NCBI RefSeq assembly: GCF_004014775.2
Contig: NZ_CP042808.1
Coordinates: 2,657,501 to 2,721,500 of the forward strand
Reading direction: 5' to 3'
From: Acetobacter oryzoeni
GTDB lineage: Bacteria > Pseudomonadota > Alphaproteobacteria > Acetobacterales > Acetobacteraceae
Length of the DNA: 64,000 bases
Shown: positions 55,390 to 64,000 of the stretch, piece after piece
Layout of the letters: the number at the start of each line of letters is the position of its first letter
How positions within the stretch are numbered: the first letter of the stretch is position 1
Program-made: the position numbers and the translations under genes
Notes under the pieces: generated by a model
Seen by the model: the letters and a program-made list of their open reading frames with translations, nothing else
What the model was told of the DNA's origin: nothing
Database searches by the model: none

Positions 55390-56424
55390 TTAATTCTGAA
55401 AGATTGCCCGCCATACGTTTACAGCCTGCATCATGCCTTTAACATCATGAACCCGCAAAATTACTCCCCCCAAAGCCATAGCAGGGAAAGAAGCCGCCTG
55501 CGTTCCAGCATCACGCAAATGCGGTGTGGTTTCCCCCGTAAGATTTCCAATCATCCGTTTGCGGGAAACACCAAATACAACCCGGCATCCCAAGTTGGCC
55601 AACAGCAGAATATGCCGCAACAGCTCCTTATTCTGCTCGAAGTTTTTTGCAAAACCAAATCCCGGATCTATCATAATCCGATGTCGTGCAATGCCTCCTT
55701 TTACGGCAATCTCAATCCGTTGGGCAAGTTCACGCACCACGTCTATGCTCACATCTTCATACACAGCATGCTGCGCCATAGTTTGTGGTGTACCGCGCAT
55801 ATGCATCAACACAACGCCACAATCTTGTGCGGCCAGAAGCGGCAAAGCTGCCTCGTCATACACCAGAGCTGTCACATCATTGATAATATGTGCTCCAGCC
55901 GCCAAAGCTTGCTGCATGACATAGCTATTTCGCGTATCTACAGAAATGGCCACATTGGGCAGTTCTGCCTTTAGGGCAGCAAGAACCGGGCCAATGCGCT
56001 TCCATTCTTCTTCCGGCGTTACTGTAGCTGAACCGGGGCGCGTGCTTTCCCCGCCTATATCCAGAACGGTTGCGCCACTGCGCACCATTTCGTGTGCCTT
56101 TAAAACGGCCTGATCAATACTTGCCAGTTCACCGCCATCACTAAAACTATCGGGCGTGATATTCAGAATCCCCATGATCTGGGCACCTGTAGGCAAACCC
56201 ACTGGCGGTACAGAACGCGTTATCCGCTCAAGCTCTGGAGCCCAGTCCTGCGGCAGTTTCTGCACAGGCATTAAACCCACGGTTTGATAGCCTTCTATCA
56301 AACGCACAAACGTAAATGCCACCGGGCCGCCACATAAAGGTAAAGCGTCACCCTGTTTGATCGCTTCTTGCGCTATGTTGCCATACACAAGGCCCAAGGG
56401 TTCAATCAGCCGCGCATACGTCAT
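55390..56424 (-). CDS. folP: Dihydropteroate synthase with N-terminal extension
   Basis: Condenses p-aminobenzoate with the pterin diphosphate in folate synthesis. It has 344 residues from ATG 56424, preceded by AAGGG 8 bases upstream; the longer frame runs through the ftsH terminator and is rejected. The catalytic TIM barrel begins at IMGILNITPDSFSDGG (83-98). The first 80 residues precede it and are unlike the standard enzyme of about 280 residues; they resemble N-terminal extensions seen in some alphaproteobacteria. SRKRM binds substrate near the C-terminus. Confidence 0.93.
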   Translation of the reverse strand: MTYARLIEPLGLVYGNIAQEAIKQGDALPLCGGPVAFTFVRLIEGYQTVGLMPVQKLPQDWAPELERITRSVPPVGLPTGAQIMGILNITPDSFSDGGELASIDQAVLKAHEMVRSGATVLDIGGESTRPGSATVTPEEEWKRIGPVLAALKAELPNVAISVDTRNSYVMQQALAAGAHIINDVTALVYDEAALPLLAAQDCGVVLMHMRGTPQTMAQHAVYEDVSIDVVRELAQRIEIAVKGGIARHRIMIDPGFGFAKNFEQNKELLRHILLLANLGCRVVFGVSRKRMIGNLTGETTPHLRDAGTQAASFPAMALGGVILRVHDVKGMMQAVNVWRAIFQN

Positions 56425-56440
56425 TTCATCAGCCCTTCTC

Positions 56441-56474
56441 AAACGAAAAGAGGCGGCATTTCTGCCGCCTCTTT
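56441..56474 (-). terminator. Rho-independent terminator of ftsH
   Basis: AAAGAGGCGGCA at 56447-56458 pairs perfectly with TGCCGCCTCTTT at 56463-56474 around a 4-base loop. On the minus strand TTTTCGTTT follows. It lies before the folP start. Confidence 0.85.
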
Positions 56475-56498
56475 CCACTCTACATCTTGATCTAAAAG

Positions 56499-58436
56499 TT
56501 AGCTTGGCTGAGGCACAGGGGCTGGTCCACCGCTTTCATTTTCCGGTTTATCCGAACCCTGAACATCTGGCCCACCAACCTGAGGCACAGAAGAACGCCG
56601 GTTAACCGGGCCACTTTCTTCTTCTTCCTTACGTTCGATCGGCTGACCACGCATGATCTGGCGGATTTCTTCACCACTCAGAGTTTCATATTCCAACAGA
56701 GCTTCAGCCAGACGGCGCAGTTCATCAATGTGATCATGCAGATAGTTCCGAGCCTGCACATAGGCTTCATCTACAAGCCGGCGTACTTCTTCATCAATCT
56801 CACGGGCTGTTTCTTCCGAGAAGTTGCGAGAAGCCCCGGCAAAAAAACCACCGTTCTGATCATCATCTGCATAGGCAATCATGCCCAGCTTGTCGCTCAT
56901 GCCCCATTCGGTCACCATGCTGCGGGCCACACGGGTTGCCATTTTAATGTCACCCATTGCGCCGTTGCAGACGTTGTCCTTACCGTAGATAACCTCTTCC
57001 GCAACACGGCCACCCATAGCCACCACAAGATGCGCGAATGCGTTTTTCTTGCTCATGGACAGGCGATCATCTTCTGGCAGGCGCATCACCATGCCCAATG
57101 CACGGCCACGCGGAACGATGGTTGCCTTATGAATAGGTTCACTTTCGGGAACCAGAACAGCTGTAATGGCATGCCCTGCTTCATGGTAAGCTGTGCGCCG
57201 CTTTTCATCATCGCTCATAATAAGAGAGCGACGCTCAACACCCATCAGCACCTTGTCTTTTGCGTCTTCAAACTCACGCATAGAAACAGTGCGGCGCCCC
57301 AGACGTGCGGCAGATAGCGCGGCTTCGTTGACCAGATTAGCAAGATCAGCCCCGGAGAAACCCGGCGTGCCGCGGGCAATAATGCGTGGGTCTACATCAG
57401 ATGCCAGCGGCACCTTACGCATATGCACACGCAGAATTTTTTCACGACCAGACACGTCAGGATTTGGCACCACAACCTGGCGATCAAAACGGCCGGGACG
57501 CAGCAAAGCCGGATCCAGCACATCTGGGCGGTTGGTGGCAGCAATCAGGATCACGCCTTCATTGCTTTCAAAGCCGTCCATCTCAACCAGCATCTGGTTC
57601 AATGTCTGCTCGCGCTCGTCATTGCCGCCGCCCATGCCAGCGCCACGGTGGCGACCAACAGCGTCAATTTCGTCAATGAAGATAATGCACGGTGCAGCTT
57701 TTTTGCCCTGTTCGAACATGTCGCGCACACGGGATGCACCAACACCTACGAACATTTCAACAAAGTCGGAACCAGAGATGGTGAAGAACGGCACATTGGC
57801 TTCACCTGCAATGGCGCGAGCCAGCAAAGTTTTACCGGTGCCCGGAGGACCAACAAGCAACACGCCTTTGGGGATTTTACCGCCCAAGCGCGTGAACTTC
57901 TGCGGATCCTTCAGAAAATCCACGATTTCCTGCAGTTCCCCTTTGGCTTCATCAATCCCAGCCACATCATCAAATGTGACGCGACCATGCTTTTCAGTCA
58001 GCATCTTGGCGCGGGATTTACCAAAGCCCATGGCCCGACCACCGGCACCCTGCATCTGCCGCATCATAAACAGCCATGCGGCCACCAGCAGAATAATGGG
58101 CAAGGAATTCAGGAAGTAACGCAGCAGCGGGCTGCCTTCCTGCTCCAATGGCTTGGCCACAACTTCCACCCCTTTACCCACCATGCGGGTAACAAGGGAA
58201 GGATCAAGCGGGGCATAGGTTTCAAATGCCGTGCCATCAGTCAGCGTGCCGGAAATATTGTGATTTTGCATCACAACAGACCGAACATGCCCTGTATCCA
58301 CATCAGCAATGAAGTCCGAATATGCCAGCTGTTGTGCCGCGTGCTGCGTGCTCCCCGGCTGGAACATGTTCACAAGCAACAGCAGCAGCAGGATAATGCT
58401 GACCCACAGCGCCAGATTGCGGCCTAAATTGTTCAT
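56499..58436 (-). CDS. ftsH: ATP-dependent zinc metalloprotease FtsH
   Basis: Hexameric inner-membrane AAA+ protease that removes misassembled membrane proteins and regulators. It has 645 residues. Two membrane helices flank a periplasmic region (about 8-25 and 108-126). AAA motifs: Walker A GPPGTGKT (196-203), Walker B IIFIDEID, and [23 protein letters not shown]. The zinc site HEAGH has His418, Glu419 and His422. The tail is Pro/Gly/Glu-rich. It lies downstream of tilS, the neighbour it has in many bacteria. Confidence 0.97.
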   Translation of the reverse strand: MNNLGRNLALWVSIILLLLLLVNMFQPGSTQHAAQQLAYSDFIADVDTGHVRSVVMQNHNISGTLTDGTAFETYAPLDPSLVTRMVGKGVEVVAKPLEQEGSPLLRYFLNSLPIILLVAAWLFMMRQMQGAGGRAMGFGKSRAKMLTEKHGRVTFDDVAGIDEAKGELQEIVDFLKDPQKFTRLGGKIPKGVLLVGPPGTGKTLLARAIAGEANVPFFTISGSDFVEMFVGVGASRVRDMFEQGKKAAPCIIFIDEIDAVGRHRGAGMGGGNDEREQTLNQMLVEMDGFESNEGVILIAATNRPDVLDPALLRPGRFDRQVVVPNPDVSGREKILRVHMRKVPLASDVDPRIIARGTPGFSGADLANLVNEAALSAARLGRRTVSMREFEDAKDKVLMGVERRSLIMSDDEKRRTAYHEAGHAITAVLVPESEPIHKATIVPRGRALGMVMRLPEDDRLSMSKKNAFAHLVVAMGGRVAEEVIYGKDNVCNGAMGDIKMATRVARSMVTEWGMSDKLGMIAYADDDQNGGFFAGASRNFSEETAREIDEEVRRLVDEAYVQARNYLHDHIDELRRLAEALLEYETLSGEEIRQIMRGQPIERKEEEESGPVNRRSSVPQVGGPDVQGSDKPENESGGPAPVPQPS

Positions 58437-58504
58437 CTTGCCCGTATATCCATACCTAGTGCGAGAATGCCGGAATAATCTTTATCTGACCGGCTGCCGC
58501 AGAA

Positions 58505-58537
58505 AAAAGCAACCTCTCCCTTTATTAAATGGGAGGC
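58505..58537 (-). terminator. Possible terminator between tilS and ftsH
   Basis: CTCCC at 58516-58520 pairs with GGGAG at 58531-58535, and on the minus strand a TTTTTT run lies about 9 bases beyond. The short stem makes this weak; tilS and ftsH may still be co-transcribed. Confidence 0.3.
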
Positions 58538-58573
58538 CGCCTGCGTATTCCTAGTCTGCGAGGTGCACATATT

Positions 58574-59866
58574 TTAAGAATCTTGTGCAACTACACCATA
58601 CACATTGCTGCTGGTTACCGAAACTGCCGGCCGGAAAATGAAGGCTGCGGCATATAAATCAGGTTCATCATCCGCTACCCAATTCAGATGCGGCACAGCC
58701 ACCCGCTTACCTTTACGCCACAGAGCAGGCAGCACAGCACAAAACCGGGCCTGTAGCCCATTGCGGATTTTGCGCTCCAACCCATACCCTGCCCCGGCAA
58801 CCATCAATTCTTCTTTTCGAACTGATGCGGGCAGACGCAACACAAACCGGTTATCCCATACCGTGCCATTTTCTGCCTGCACAGCAGGCGCCATTGCGGC
58901 TTCCTCCCGCAAAAGCACCCATTGCTGTTCATGCCAAAGCAGCCGGACTCCAGCCAATGTGGCTTCTGCGCTCATCTTCTTCAAGCGTGCCACTGCAGAT
59001 TGAGCCGGTGGATATTCAGCTCCACCAATACTGCGCACAAGAGCTGAAAGCACATCAACCTCAGGCAATTCAGACCCAAGATTTGCCCATCCCTCAGGAT
59101 ACATTACAACTTGTTGGGCAAGCTGTGCAGCGCGTTCATGCTCCTTTTGCATTCTCACCTGACCCAGTTGCATGCCAAGTTGCCAGAAATGCGCGCGTTG
59201 ATCGTTTTTTTGCAGCATATAGCGTAAACGCACCCGCTCCGCACGCTGATCCTGATTGGAAGGGTCGTCCACCCATTCAATATGGGCTTCACGCAGCGTG
59301 TTCCGTAGTGCTTGCCTAGAAAATCCAAGCAATGGGCGAATAAGCCGTATATCTGGCCGCACGGTTATCCAGCCCATGCCTGCCAGCCCTTCTGGCCCAC
59401 TTCCGGCATTCTGGCGCATCCAGACCGTTTCCGCCAAATCATCTGCCTGATGGCCCAGCAAAAGATCTGTGCATCCATGCTCCTGACAGGCGGCTATCAG
59501 GCTGGCATATCGAGCATTTCTGGCTCTATGGGCAATAGCTGGTCCTTTTTTGAGATCTGTAAGAACCAGCAAGCGTGCCGAAATACCCATATTCTGCAAG
59601 CGTGCAACTGTTTGATGGGCTTCCTGCCCAGATTCCGGGCGCAGCCCATGATCCACGACCAAAGCCAACAGATTTTTCCGCCAGAAAGATGCCAGCCACG
59701 CAAGGCACAGGCTGTCTCCTCCACCAGAAACAGCCATAGCAACAGGAGGATAGTCAGATTGATCTGGGAAAAACGGCCCTAACTGCGCCATACATTGTGC
59801 AAAACAGGCCGGAAAAACGGGCTGATCGGAAAAAACATCACGCCCAAAAAATACAGGAGCAGACAT
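58574..59866 (-). CDS. tilS: tRNA(Ile)-lysidine synthase
   Basis: Converts C34 to lysidine in tRNA-Ile(CAU), making it read AUA. It has 430 residues from ATG 59866; in-frame TTG/GTG codons at 59881-59887 are alternatives because GGGAAGG abuts this ATG. The PP-loop SGGGDS (47-52) binds ATP, and LVVDHGLRPES, LGHQADDLAETVWMR and RPLLGFSR are conserved. It follows cpoB by about 25 bases and precedes ftsH. Confidence 0.94.
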   Translation of the reverse strand: MSAPVFFGRDVFSDQPVFPACFAQCMAQLGPFFPDQSDYPPVAMAVSGGGDSLCLAWLASFWRKNLLALVVDHGLRPESGQEAHQTVARLQNMGISARLLVLTDLKKGPAIAHRARNARYASLIAACQEHGCTDLLLGHQADDLAETVWMRQNAGSGPEGLAGMGWITVRPDIRLIRPLLGFSRQALRNTLREAHIEWVDDPSNQDQRAERVRLRYMLQKNDQRAHFWQLGMQLGQVRMQKEHERAAQLAQQVVMYPEGWANLGSELPEVDVLSALVRSIGGAEYPPAQSAVARLKKMSAEATLAGVRLLWHEQQWVLLREEAAMAPAVQAENGTVWDNRFVLRLPASVRKEELMVAGAGYGLERKIRNGLQARFCAVLPALWRKGKRVAVPHLNWVADDEPDLYAAAFIFRPAVSVTSSNVYGVVAQDS

Positions 59867-59890
59867 CCTTCCCGATACCAACACCAATCG

Positions 59891-60628
59891 TTATTCGCAG
59901 CTACCCCGTTTGGCATACACTTCTGCAGCGTGCGCAACACGGGCGGAAGGCGTGGGGAATTCTGCTTTCAGCTTGGAAAGTGCTTCACACGATGCCTTTT
60001 TATCCCCCAATGCCAGCAGGGAAGCAGAAACACCCAAAAGTGCATCTGGCGCACGCCCGCTTTTAGGAGCCTGACGATAAGCATCGTAATAGGCAACGGC
60101 TGACTGACGATACTGCTTTTGCCCTGCCAAGGACTGCGCCAGCAAAAACTGTGCATCTACCTTAAAAGCGCCTTTGGCGTTTTTAAGGGCTGATTCGGCA
60201 TCAGACTGTGCCTCTGCATAATCTTTCTTCTGCAAAGCCGCCTTGCCACTGGCAAGCAACCCATCTGGTGTTGTGGGTTTTGCGTCTTCTTTGGGCGTTG
60301 TGTCTGTTGAGGCCGCAGCTGTAGAAGCACCTGCCGCACCAGCATTTGCCTGCGCCGCAAACTGGTTATCTGCTATCTGCTTGGAAAGAGCTGCCGTTTT
60401 TTGCTGCAGTTCATTGGTGAGTTGATCAATCTCACCGCGCATATCACGCTGCTGCTGCTCCAATGTGCTCACACGGTCCAGCAACTGGGCAATCAGATCA
60501 TTTGTGCCTGAATTTGCATTATCCCGCGCCCATGCAACTGGCACGCACACACTGCTTATTGCGGTTGCCATTGCCAACGCCACAAGTCCTGTGCGGACAT
60601 GCCGCGATGCTTTGAAGCAGACTTTCAT
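59891..60628 (-). CDS. cpoB: Tol-Pal system protein CpoB (YbgF)
   Basis: Periplasmic protein that coordinates outer-membrane constriction with septal peptidoglycan synthesis. It is 245 residues. A Sec signal ends near AWARD (about residue 34). A coiled coil follows (about 45-88, VSTLEQQQRDMRGEIDQL), then an Ala/Thr linker and TPR repeats (about 118-240) including GRAPDALLGVSASLLALGD. AGGG lies upstream of the ATG. A strong terminator separates it from pal. Confidence 0.92.
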   Translation of the reverse strand: MKVCFKASRHVRTGLVALAMATAISSVCVPVAWARDNANSGTNDLIAQLLDRVSTLEQQQRDMRGEIDQLTNELQQKTAALSKQIADNQFAAQANAGAAGASTAAASTDTTPKEDAKPTTPDGLLASGKAALQKKDYAEAQSDAESALKNAKGAFKVDAQFLLAQSLAGQKQYRQSAVAYYDAYRQAPKSGRAPDALLGVSASLLALGDKKASCEALSKLKAEFPTPSARVAHAAEVYAKRGSCE

Positions 60629-60700
60629 CAGGTTCTAACCCTTCCACAACATATAGGCAGCAACATCATACCACTTTTGCTGAAAGACAAGTGCTTACAA

Positions 60701-60736
60701 TACAAAACAGGCCGGGCTTTAACACCCGGCCTGTTT
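60701..60736 (-). terminator. Rho-independent terminator after pal
   Basis: AAACAGGCCGGG at 60705-60716 pairs perfectly with CCCGGCCTGTTT at 60725-60736. On the minus strand TTTTGTATTG follows. Confidence 0.85.
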
Positions 60737-60769
60737 CTGCTCTGTCAACTTTCAGAAAAATCTGAAATC

Positions 60770-61252
60770 TTATTTAACAGAGGTAATGGCGTTACGGTTC
60801 TGAGCCCATGCATCTTCATCATCACCCAGAGCGGTCGGACGATCCTTACCGTAGGAGATGGTGGAAATGCGGGAAGAAGCTACGCCCTTAGCAACCAGGT
60901 AATCACGTGCGGCATTGGCACGACGCTGACCCAGAGCAATGTTGTATTCTTCGGTGCCGCGGTCATCGCAGTTACCTGCAACTTCAACGTTAACCTGCGG
61001 GTATTTTGCCAGCCAGTCAGCCTGCTTCTGCAGGGTTTCCTTGGCATCATCACGCAGGCCGCTTTTGTTCAGGTCATAGAAAACGCGGTCACCCACGTTT
61101 GCAACCAGATCAGCTTCACTGCCGGGAACGGGGCCGCTGATAGTGGGCTGCGTGGAAGCAGCACCATTGGAGGCACCAGTGTTTGCGTTATCGTGGGCGC
61201 AGGCTGACAGCAGGGCAACCATACCAAGCGCGGCAACTACTTTTAGTCTCAT
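60770..61252 (-). CDS. pal: Peptidoglycan-associated lipoprotein Pal
   Basis: Outer-membrane lipoprotein that binds peptidoglycan and TolB. It is 160 residues. The signal peptide ends at lipobox LSAC (Cys18), then a Ser/Thr/Asn-rich linker and the OmpA-like domain (about 50-158) with NCDDRGTEEYNIALGQRRAN. AGGA lies 8 bases before the ATG. It sits between tolB and cpoB in the standard Tol order. Confidence 0.96.
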   Translation of the reverse strand: MRLKVVAALGMVALLSACAHDNANTGASNGAASTQPTISGPVPGSEADLVANVGDRVFYDLNKSGLRDDAKETLQKQADWLAKYPQVNVEVAGNCDDRGTEEYNIALGQRRANAARDYLVAKGVASSRISTISYGKDRPTALGDDEDAWAQNRNAITSVK

Positions 61253-61573
61253 GTGTCGGATCCTGAGAATTAGTTCCTTGCGAAACTATTCGGAGAAAAG
61301 AGTTCTAACCTTGTATCCCCGCGTCTTCTTCTGCTCCTCTCCGAACCCTTCGAAGAGCCGACGAATTTTGGAGACCAACTTGCCCTAAGCCATAGCTTAT
61401 TCTGCGGGTCAAGTTGCATCTCTGTATCTCATACCTGCCATACACTGAGTGAGACGAAAAAGACACAGTTCTGCTTATTGCCTGTATCCGCCTTTATTGC
61501 GGCCAAATTATGGACAACAAAAACCCCGCATCACATTTTTGTGATGCGGGGTTTTCTTTCCGAACAGCCGATT
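61253..61573. other. Intergenic region between tolB and pal
   Basis: 321 bases holding the tolB terminator (61516-61555) and the pal promoter region. No coding frame or other structure was seen apart from a short AGTT/AACT hairpin near 61270-61290. Confidence 0.5.
61516..61555 (-). terminator. Rho-independent terminator after tolB
   Basis: AAAACCCCGCATCACA at 61520-61535 pairs perfectly with TGTGATGCGGGGTTTT at 61540-61555 (16 bp, 4-base loop). On the minus strand TTTTTGTTG follows. Confidence 0.92.
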
Positions 61574-62938
61574 TTAGCCGTTTAGAGGAGACCATGCTGG
61601 GTCTGACGCAGCTTCTGGCGTTGGCAGCACGCGGTCATTAAAGCCCGTAATATCCACCATTCCGATGGTGGAGTTAAAGCCTGCACCACCAGCCCCGGCA
61701 CGGCTCTGGCGGCAATATGCCAATACGCGGCCATTGGGGCAGAAACTTGGGCTTTCTACCGTAAAGCCCTGTGTCATGATTCGCTCACCCGTGCCGTCCG
61801 GCGCCATAACGCCAAGCGAGAACATACCGCCAGCAATACGGGTAAAAGCAATTAGATCCCCACGAGGAGACCACACTGGAGACCCATACGTGCCCTGACC
61901 GTAAGAAATACGGCGCGCACCACCGCCAGAAGCTGGCATGATGTAAATCTGCGGACTGCCACCACGATCCGAGTTGAAGACGATCTGTGATCCATCCGGG
62001 CTAAAGCACGGGCTGGTATCAATGGCACCAGACGACGTGATCTGGCGGCGAGAACCAGATGCCAGATCCACAATATACAGATCCGACCCACCATTGCGGG
62101 TCACTGACAGCACAACAGAACGGCCATCTGGTGAGAAGCGTGGTGCGAAGGAAATACCTTCAAACTCACCCAGAATCTGCTGGCGGCCGCTGGTCAGATC
62201 AAACAGATAAACCCGTGGGCGATTGTTGGCGTAAGACATGAAGGCAATCTGATCCTTCACCGGGCTAAAGCGCGGTGTCAGGGTCAGCCACTTGCCTGTT
62301 GTCAGCATACGGGCATTTGCACCGTCCTGATCCATTACAGCCAGACGTGTGCGCTGATGGCCACGCGGGCCAGAACGAGAGATAAAGGCAATACGGGTAT
62401 CAAAATACCCCTTTTCCCCCAGCATCCGCTCGTAAATCACATCGCCCACAATATGGGCAATACGCCGCCAGTTTGCTGCAGATGTTGTGTAGGCCGTACC
62501 CTGAATCTGCTGATGGCTCAGCACATCCCACAGGCGCATTTCCACCCGCACAGAAGATCCGCCACCAGAAACGGAACCTGTTACCTGCGCATGCGCGCCC
62601 ATGCTTTTGGCAGTTGCAAAATCTGGCGTGCCAGATGTTGTGCTGCCGGGCATAACCTTGAACAGGCCTGTATTATTCAGGTCATTCGTCAACACTTCGG
62701 CAATTTTTTCGCCCAAGCCACCACCAAAATTGGGGATGATGATGGGGATAGGCGCCGTGCGGGCCTGATCAACCGTAATTTCAGCTTCTGGGGCACTGGC
62801 AGCCGCAAATGCACCAACAGGCATGGCCATAATACCACCAGCAGCCACACTGGCCCCCAGCAGGCTACGCCGACGCAGCGCGCCAGCCAGCACATCGGCT
62901 TCCTGATCGGAAATAAGGGGACGGGTACTCATCACCAT
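61574..62938 (-). CDS. tolB: Tol-Pal system beta-propeller protein TolB
   Basis: Periplasmic six-bladed propeller that links TolA to Pal. It is 454 residues, with GGGAGG 7 bases before ATG 62938. The mature protein has an N-terminal domain (about 55-180) and WD-like blades with repeated SPDG and SPV(W) units. The N-terminus is unusual: about 21 hydrophilic residues precede LRRRSLLGASVAAGG, a twin-arginine-like motif (Arg22-24), then a hydrophobic stretch ending AFAAA. It starts 23 bases after the tolA stop. Confidence 0.94.
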   Translation of the reverse strand: MVMSTRPLISDQEADVLAGALRRRSLLGASVAAGGIMAMPVGAFAAASAPEAEITVDQARTAPIPIIIPNFGGGLGEKIAEVLTNDLNNTGLFKVMPGSTTSGTPDFATAKSMGAHAQVTGSVSGGGSSVRVEMRLWDVLSHQQIQGTAYTTSAANWRRIAHIVGDVIYERMLGEKGYFDTRIAFISRSGPRGHQRTRLAVMDQDGANARMLTTGKWLTLTPRFSPVKDQIAFMSYANNRPRVYLFDLTSGRQQILGEFEGISFAPRFSPDGRSVVLSVTRNGGSDLYIVDLASGSRRQITSSGAIDTSPCFSPDGSQIVFNSDRGGSPQIYIMPASGGGARRISYGQGTYGSPVWSPRGDLIAFTRIAGGMFSLGVMAPDGTGERIMTQGFTVESPSFCPNGRVLAYCRQSRAGAGGAGFNSTIGMVDITGFNDRVLPTPEAASDPAWSPLNG

Positions 62939-62961
62939 GTGTTTTCCTCCCTAAGGCCTGC

Positions 62962-63969
62962 TTAAGGCCTGAATACAAACTTCAGTTGCCGTGGCTGCCC
63001 CAGCAGTTCCTTGGGGATTGGCAGCTTGGCACATGTTGGACTTAGAACAGCAGCCCGTGCTCTTTCAGCCAGCGCACGATACGAAGAATCCGCATTCATG
63101 CGGGCCTGTGTTTCTGGCGCAAACTGCACAATGCGGGCTTCACCGGTTCCATCTACCGTAACCACCAAATGCGCCACAAAGCTGGCATAATCCTTGGCGG
63201 CAGTATCTTCTGTGTAGCAACGCCTTACCGCAGCCCCGATAGCTTTTTGCTGGCCAGCGCTCAGGCTGCCCGTAATGTTACTACCCACGGGTGAACCACC
63301 ACCTTTGGGCGCACCCCCCGCAACCGGATTGGCGCGTGCCTTGGGCGCATGCGTCTGCTTCTGATCCGCCCGGAACGTATCCAACGTTTCCAGCAGGGAA
63401 TGAGACTCTGCCTGGCTTTTCTTCGCCTTGTTTGGCTGCGTGATATGAGACGGAACCGCCGCATCCGGTAGCGTATCCGTGGGCTGCGTAATGGGTGAAG
63501 GCGGGGCAACACTGTTCGTCGGCTGCACCGGAGATGGTGGAGACGGCGGTGTTTTCACAACTTCAGGAGATGGTTCTTCCGCCTTGGGGGGCAGAGGCAC
63601 ATCTGGCAGCTTTTCAGATTCCGGCACAGGTGGCGGCGGAACAGGCTGTGGCGGCGGAGGTGGCGGCGGGGCCTCCTCATTCGGCACATCCTTCGGAGGC
63701 TCTGGCGTAGGCGGAGCTTCCTTTTCTTCCGGTGCTGGGGGCTTGGGTTCAGCCGCAGCCTTTTCCGCCTTGGCGGCAGGGCCACCTTCTTGTGCGTCCG
63801 ACTGCTCGAACTGCATTTCAATCGTAGGCTGTGGGGGCTCTTCCGGCGGCTTGGGCGGCGGAAGAGTGATCAGCAGTGCCAGCAGAAGCGCGACATGCGC
63901 GCCCCCTGACAGATAAAGCGATCGCCGGAGTATAATCTGATCAGACCGGCGTGGCCTTGCCATGGGCAT
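62962..63969 (-). CDS. tolA: TolA (TonB/TolA-family energy transducer)
   Basis: Inner-membrane-anchored bridge that couples the TolQR motor to TolB and Pal. It is 335 residues. One membrane helix covers about 17-36 (LYLSGGAHVALLLALLITL), followed by a very Pro/Glu-rich periplasmic stretch (about 37-215) in place of the long Ala/Lys/Glu helix of enterobacterial TolA. The C-terminal domain (about 230-335) has AVRRCYTEDTAAKDY and LVVTVDGTGEARI. TonB and TolA are hard to tell apart by this domain, but position before tolB favours TolA. AGAGG precedes the ATG. The 30 bases beyond 63969 probably end tolR, too short to call. Confidence 0.88.
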   Translation of the reverse strand: MPMARPRRSDQIILRRSLYLSGGAHVALLLALLITLPPPKPPEEPPQPTIEMQFEQSDAQEGGPAAKAEKAAAEPKPPAPEEKEAPPTPEPPKDVPNEEAPPPPPPPQPVPPPPVPESEKLPDVPLPPKAEEPSPEVVKTPPSPPSPVQPTNSVAPPSPITQPTDTLPDAAVPSHITQPNKAKKSQAESHSLLETLDTFRADQKQTHAPKARANPVAGGAPKGGGSPVGSNITGSLSAGQQKAIGAAVRRCYTEDTAAKDYASFVAHLVVTVDGTGEARIVQFAPETQARMNADSSYRALAERARAAVLSPTCAKLPIPKELLGQPRQLKFVFRP

Positions 63970-64000
63970 TGTTCGTACCTCTCCACCCTATCGGATGGCT

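Noticed and set aside
62950..62972. Repeated AAGGCCT between tolA and tolB
   Set aside because: A short duplicated 7-mer that coincides with the tolA stop region; too short to be meaningful without conservation.
63479..63916. Gly/Ser-rich 145-residue frame opposite tolA
   Set aside because: It is the antisense of the proline-rich linker codons of tolA and has no independent support.

Overview
The window is chromosomal DNA from an alphaproteobacterium, most likely an acetic acid bacterium of the Acetobacter type (family Acetobacteraceae). This rests on the alphaproteobacterial AddAB exonuclease rather than RecBCD, a CtrA-family regulator, a DksA with a single zinc-site cysteine, an ETF/ETF-quinone oxidoreductase set and the gene arrangements. 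Genus is an inference, because no rRNA or other species marker is present. About 50 genes are packed tightly on both strands, mostly housekeeping, and no transposase, phage gene or CRISPR array is visible.

Layout. 1-2.1 kb: the 5' part of a NodT-type efflux outer-membrane lipoprotein diverges from a TetR regulator over a clear palindromic operator. 2.1-6.3 kb: etfA, etfB, ETF-quinone oxidoreductase and a 2OG-Fe(II) oxygenase. 6.4-9.7 kb: an ompW-hemN operon diverges from an FNR-type oxygen sensor, with two perfect FNR boxes between them. 9.8-17.2 kb: a periplasmic protease, tadA, a small membrane protein, a class I glutamine amidotransferase, rluB, rsmD, ssb, an O-antigen ligase and dksA. 17.3-25 kb: tRNA-Thr(GGT), a glycosyltransferase, a glycine-rich lipoprotein, tyrS, tldD, a histidine phosphatase and a large unfamiliar PLP-fold protein. 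25.2-29.7 kb: rmlBACD for dTDP-L-rhamnose plus a GT2 glycosyltransferase. 29.9-40.9 kb: ftsK, an RluA-family pseudouridine synthase with an apparent ATT start, a GT4, a GST, mnmA, a 2Fe-2S ferredoxin, two tandem cysteine desulfurases, an alpha/beta hydrolase and trmJ. 40.9-52.6 kb: cysS, tRNA-Thr(TGT), folC, accD, trxA, addA, addB and tsaE. 53-64 kb: a CtrA-like regulator with a degenerate receiver, then glmM, folP, ftsH and tilS, and the Tol-Pal genes cpoB, pal, tolB and tolA.

How the parts fit. Surface polysaccharide is a recurring theme (O-antigen ligase, three glycosyltransferases, the rhamnose operon), scattered rather than in one island. A sulfur-transfer group (two desulfurases, ferredoxin, MnmA) supports Fe-S assembly and tRNA thiolation. 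RNA modification enzymes are frequent (TadA, RluB, RsmD, the RluA-family enzyme, MnmA, TrmJ, TilS, TsaE). The FNR-type regulator probably controls itself and ompW-hemN under low oxygen.

The most notable item is the CtrA paralogue at 52955-53737. Its DNA-binding half is strongly conserved, but the phosphorylation-site residues are replaced, and a perfect TTAA-N7-TTAA CtrA box lies upstream. Second is the PLP-fold protein ending at 22808, whose N-terminal half I cannot assign. Start codons were moved from the longest reading frame where a Shine-Dalgarno sequence, a terminator or an overlap argued for it, and this is stated in the entries.
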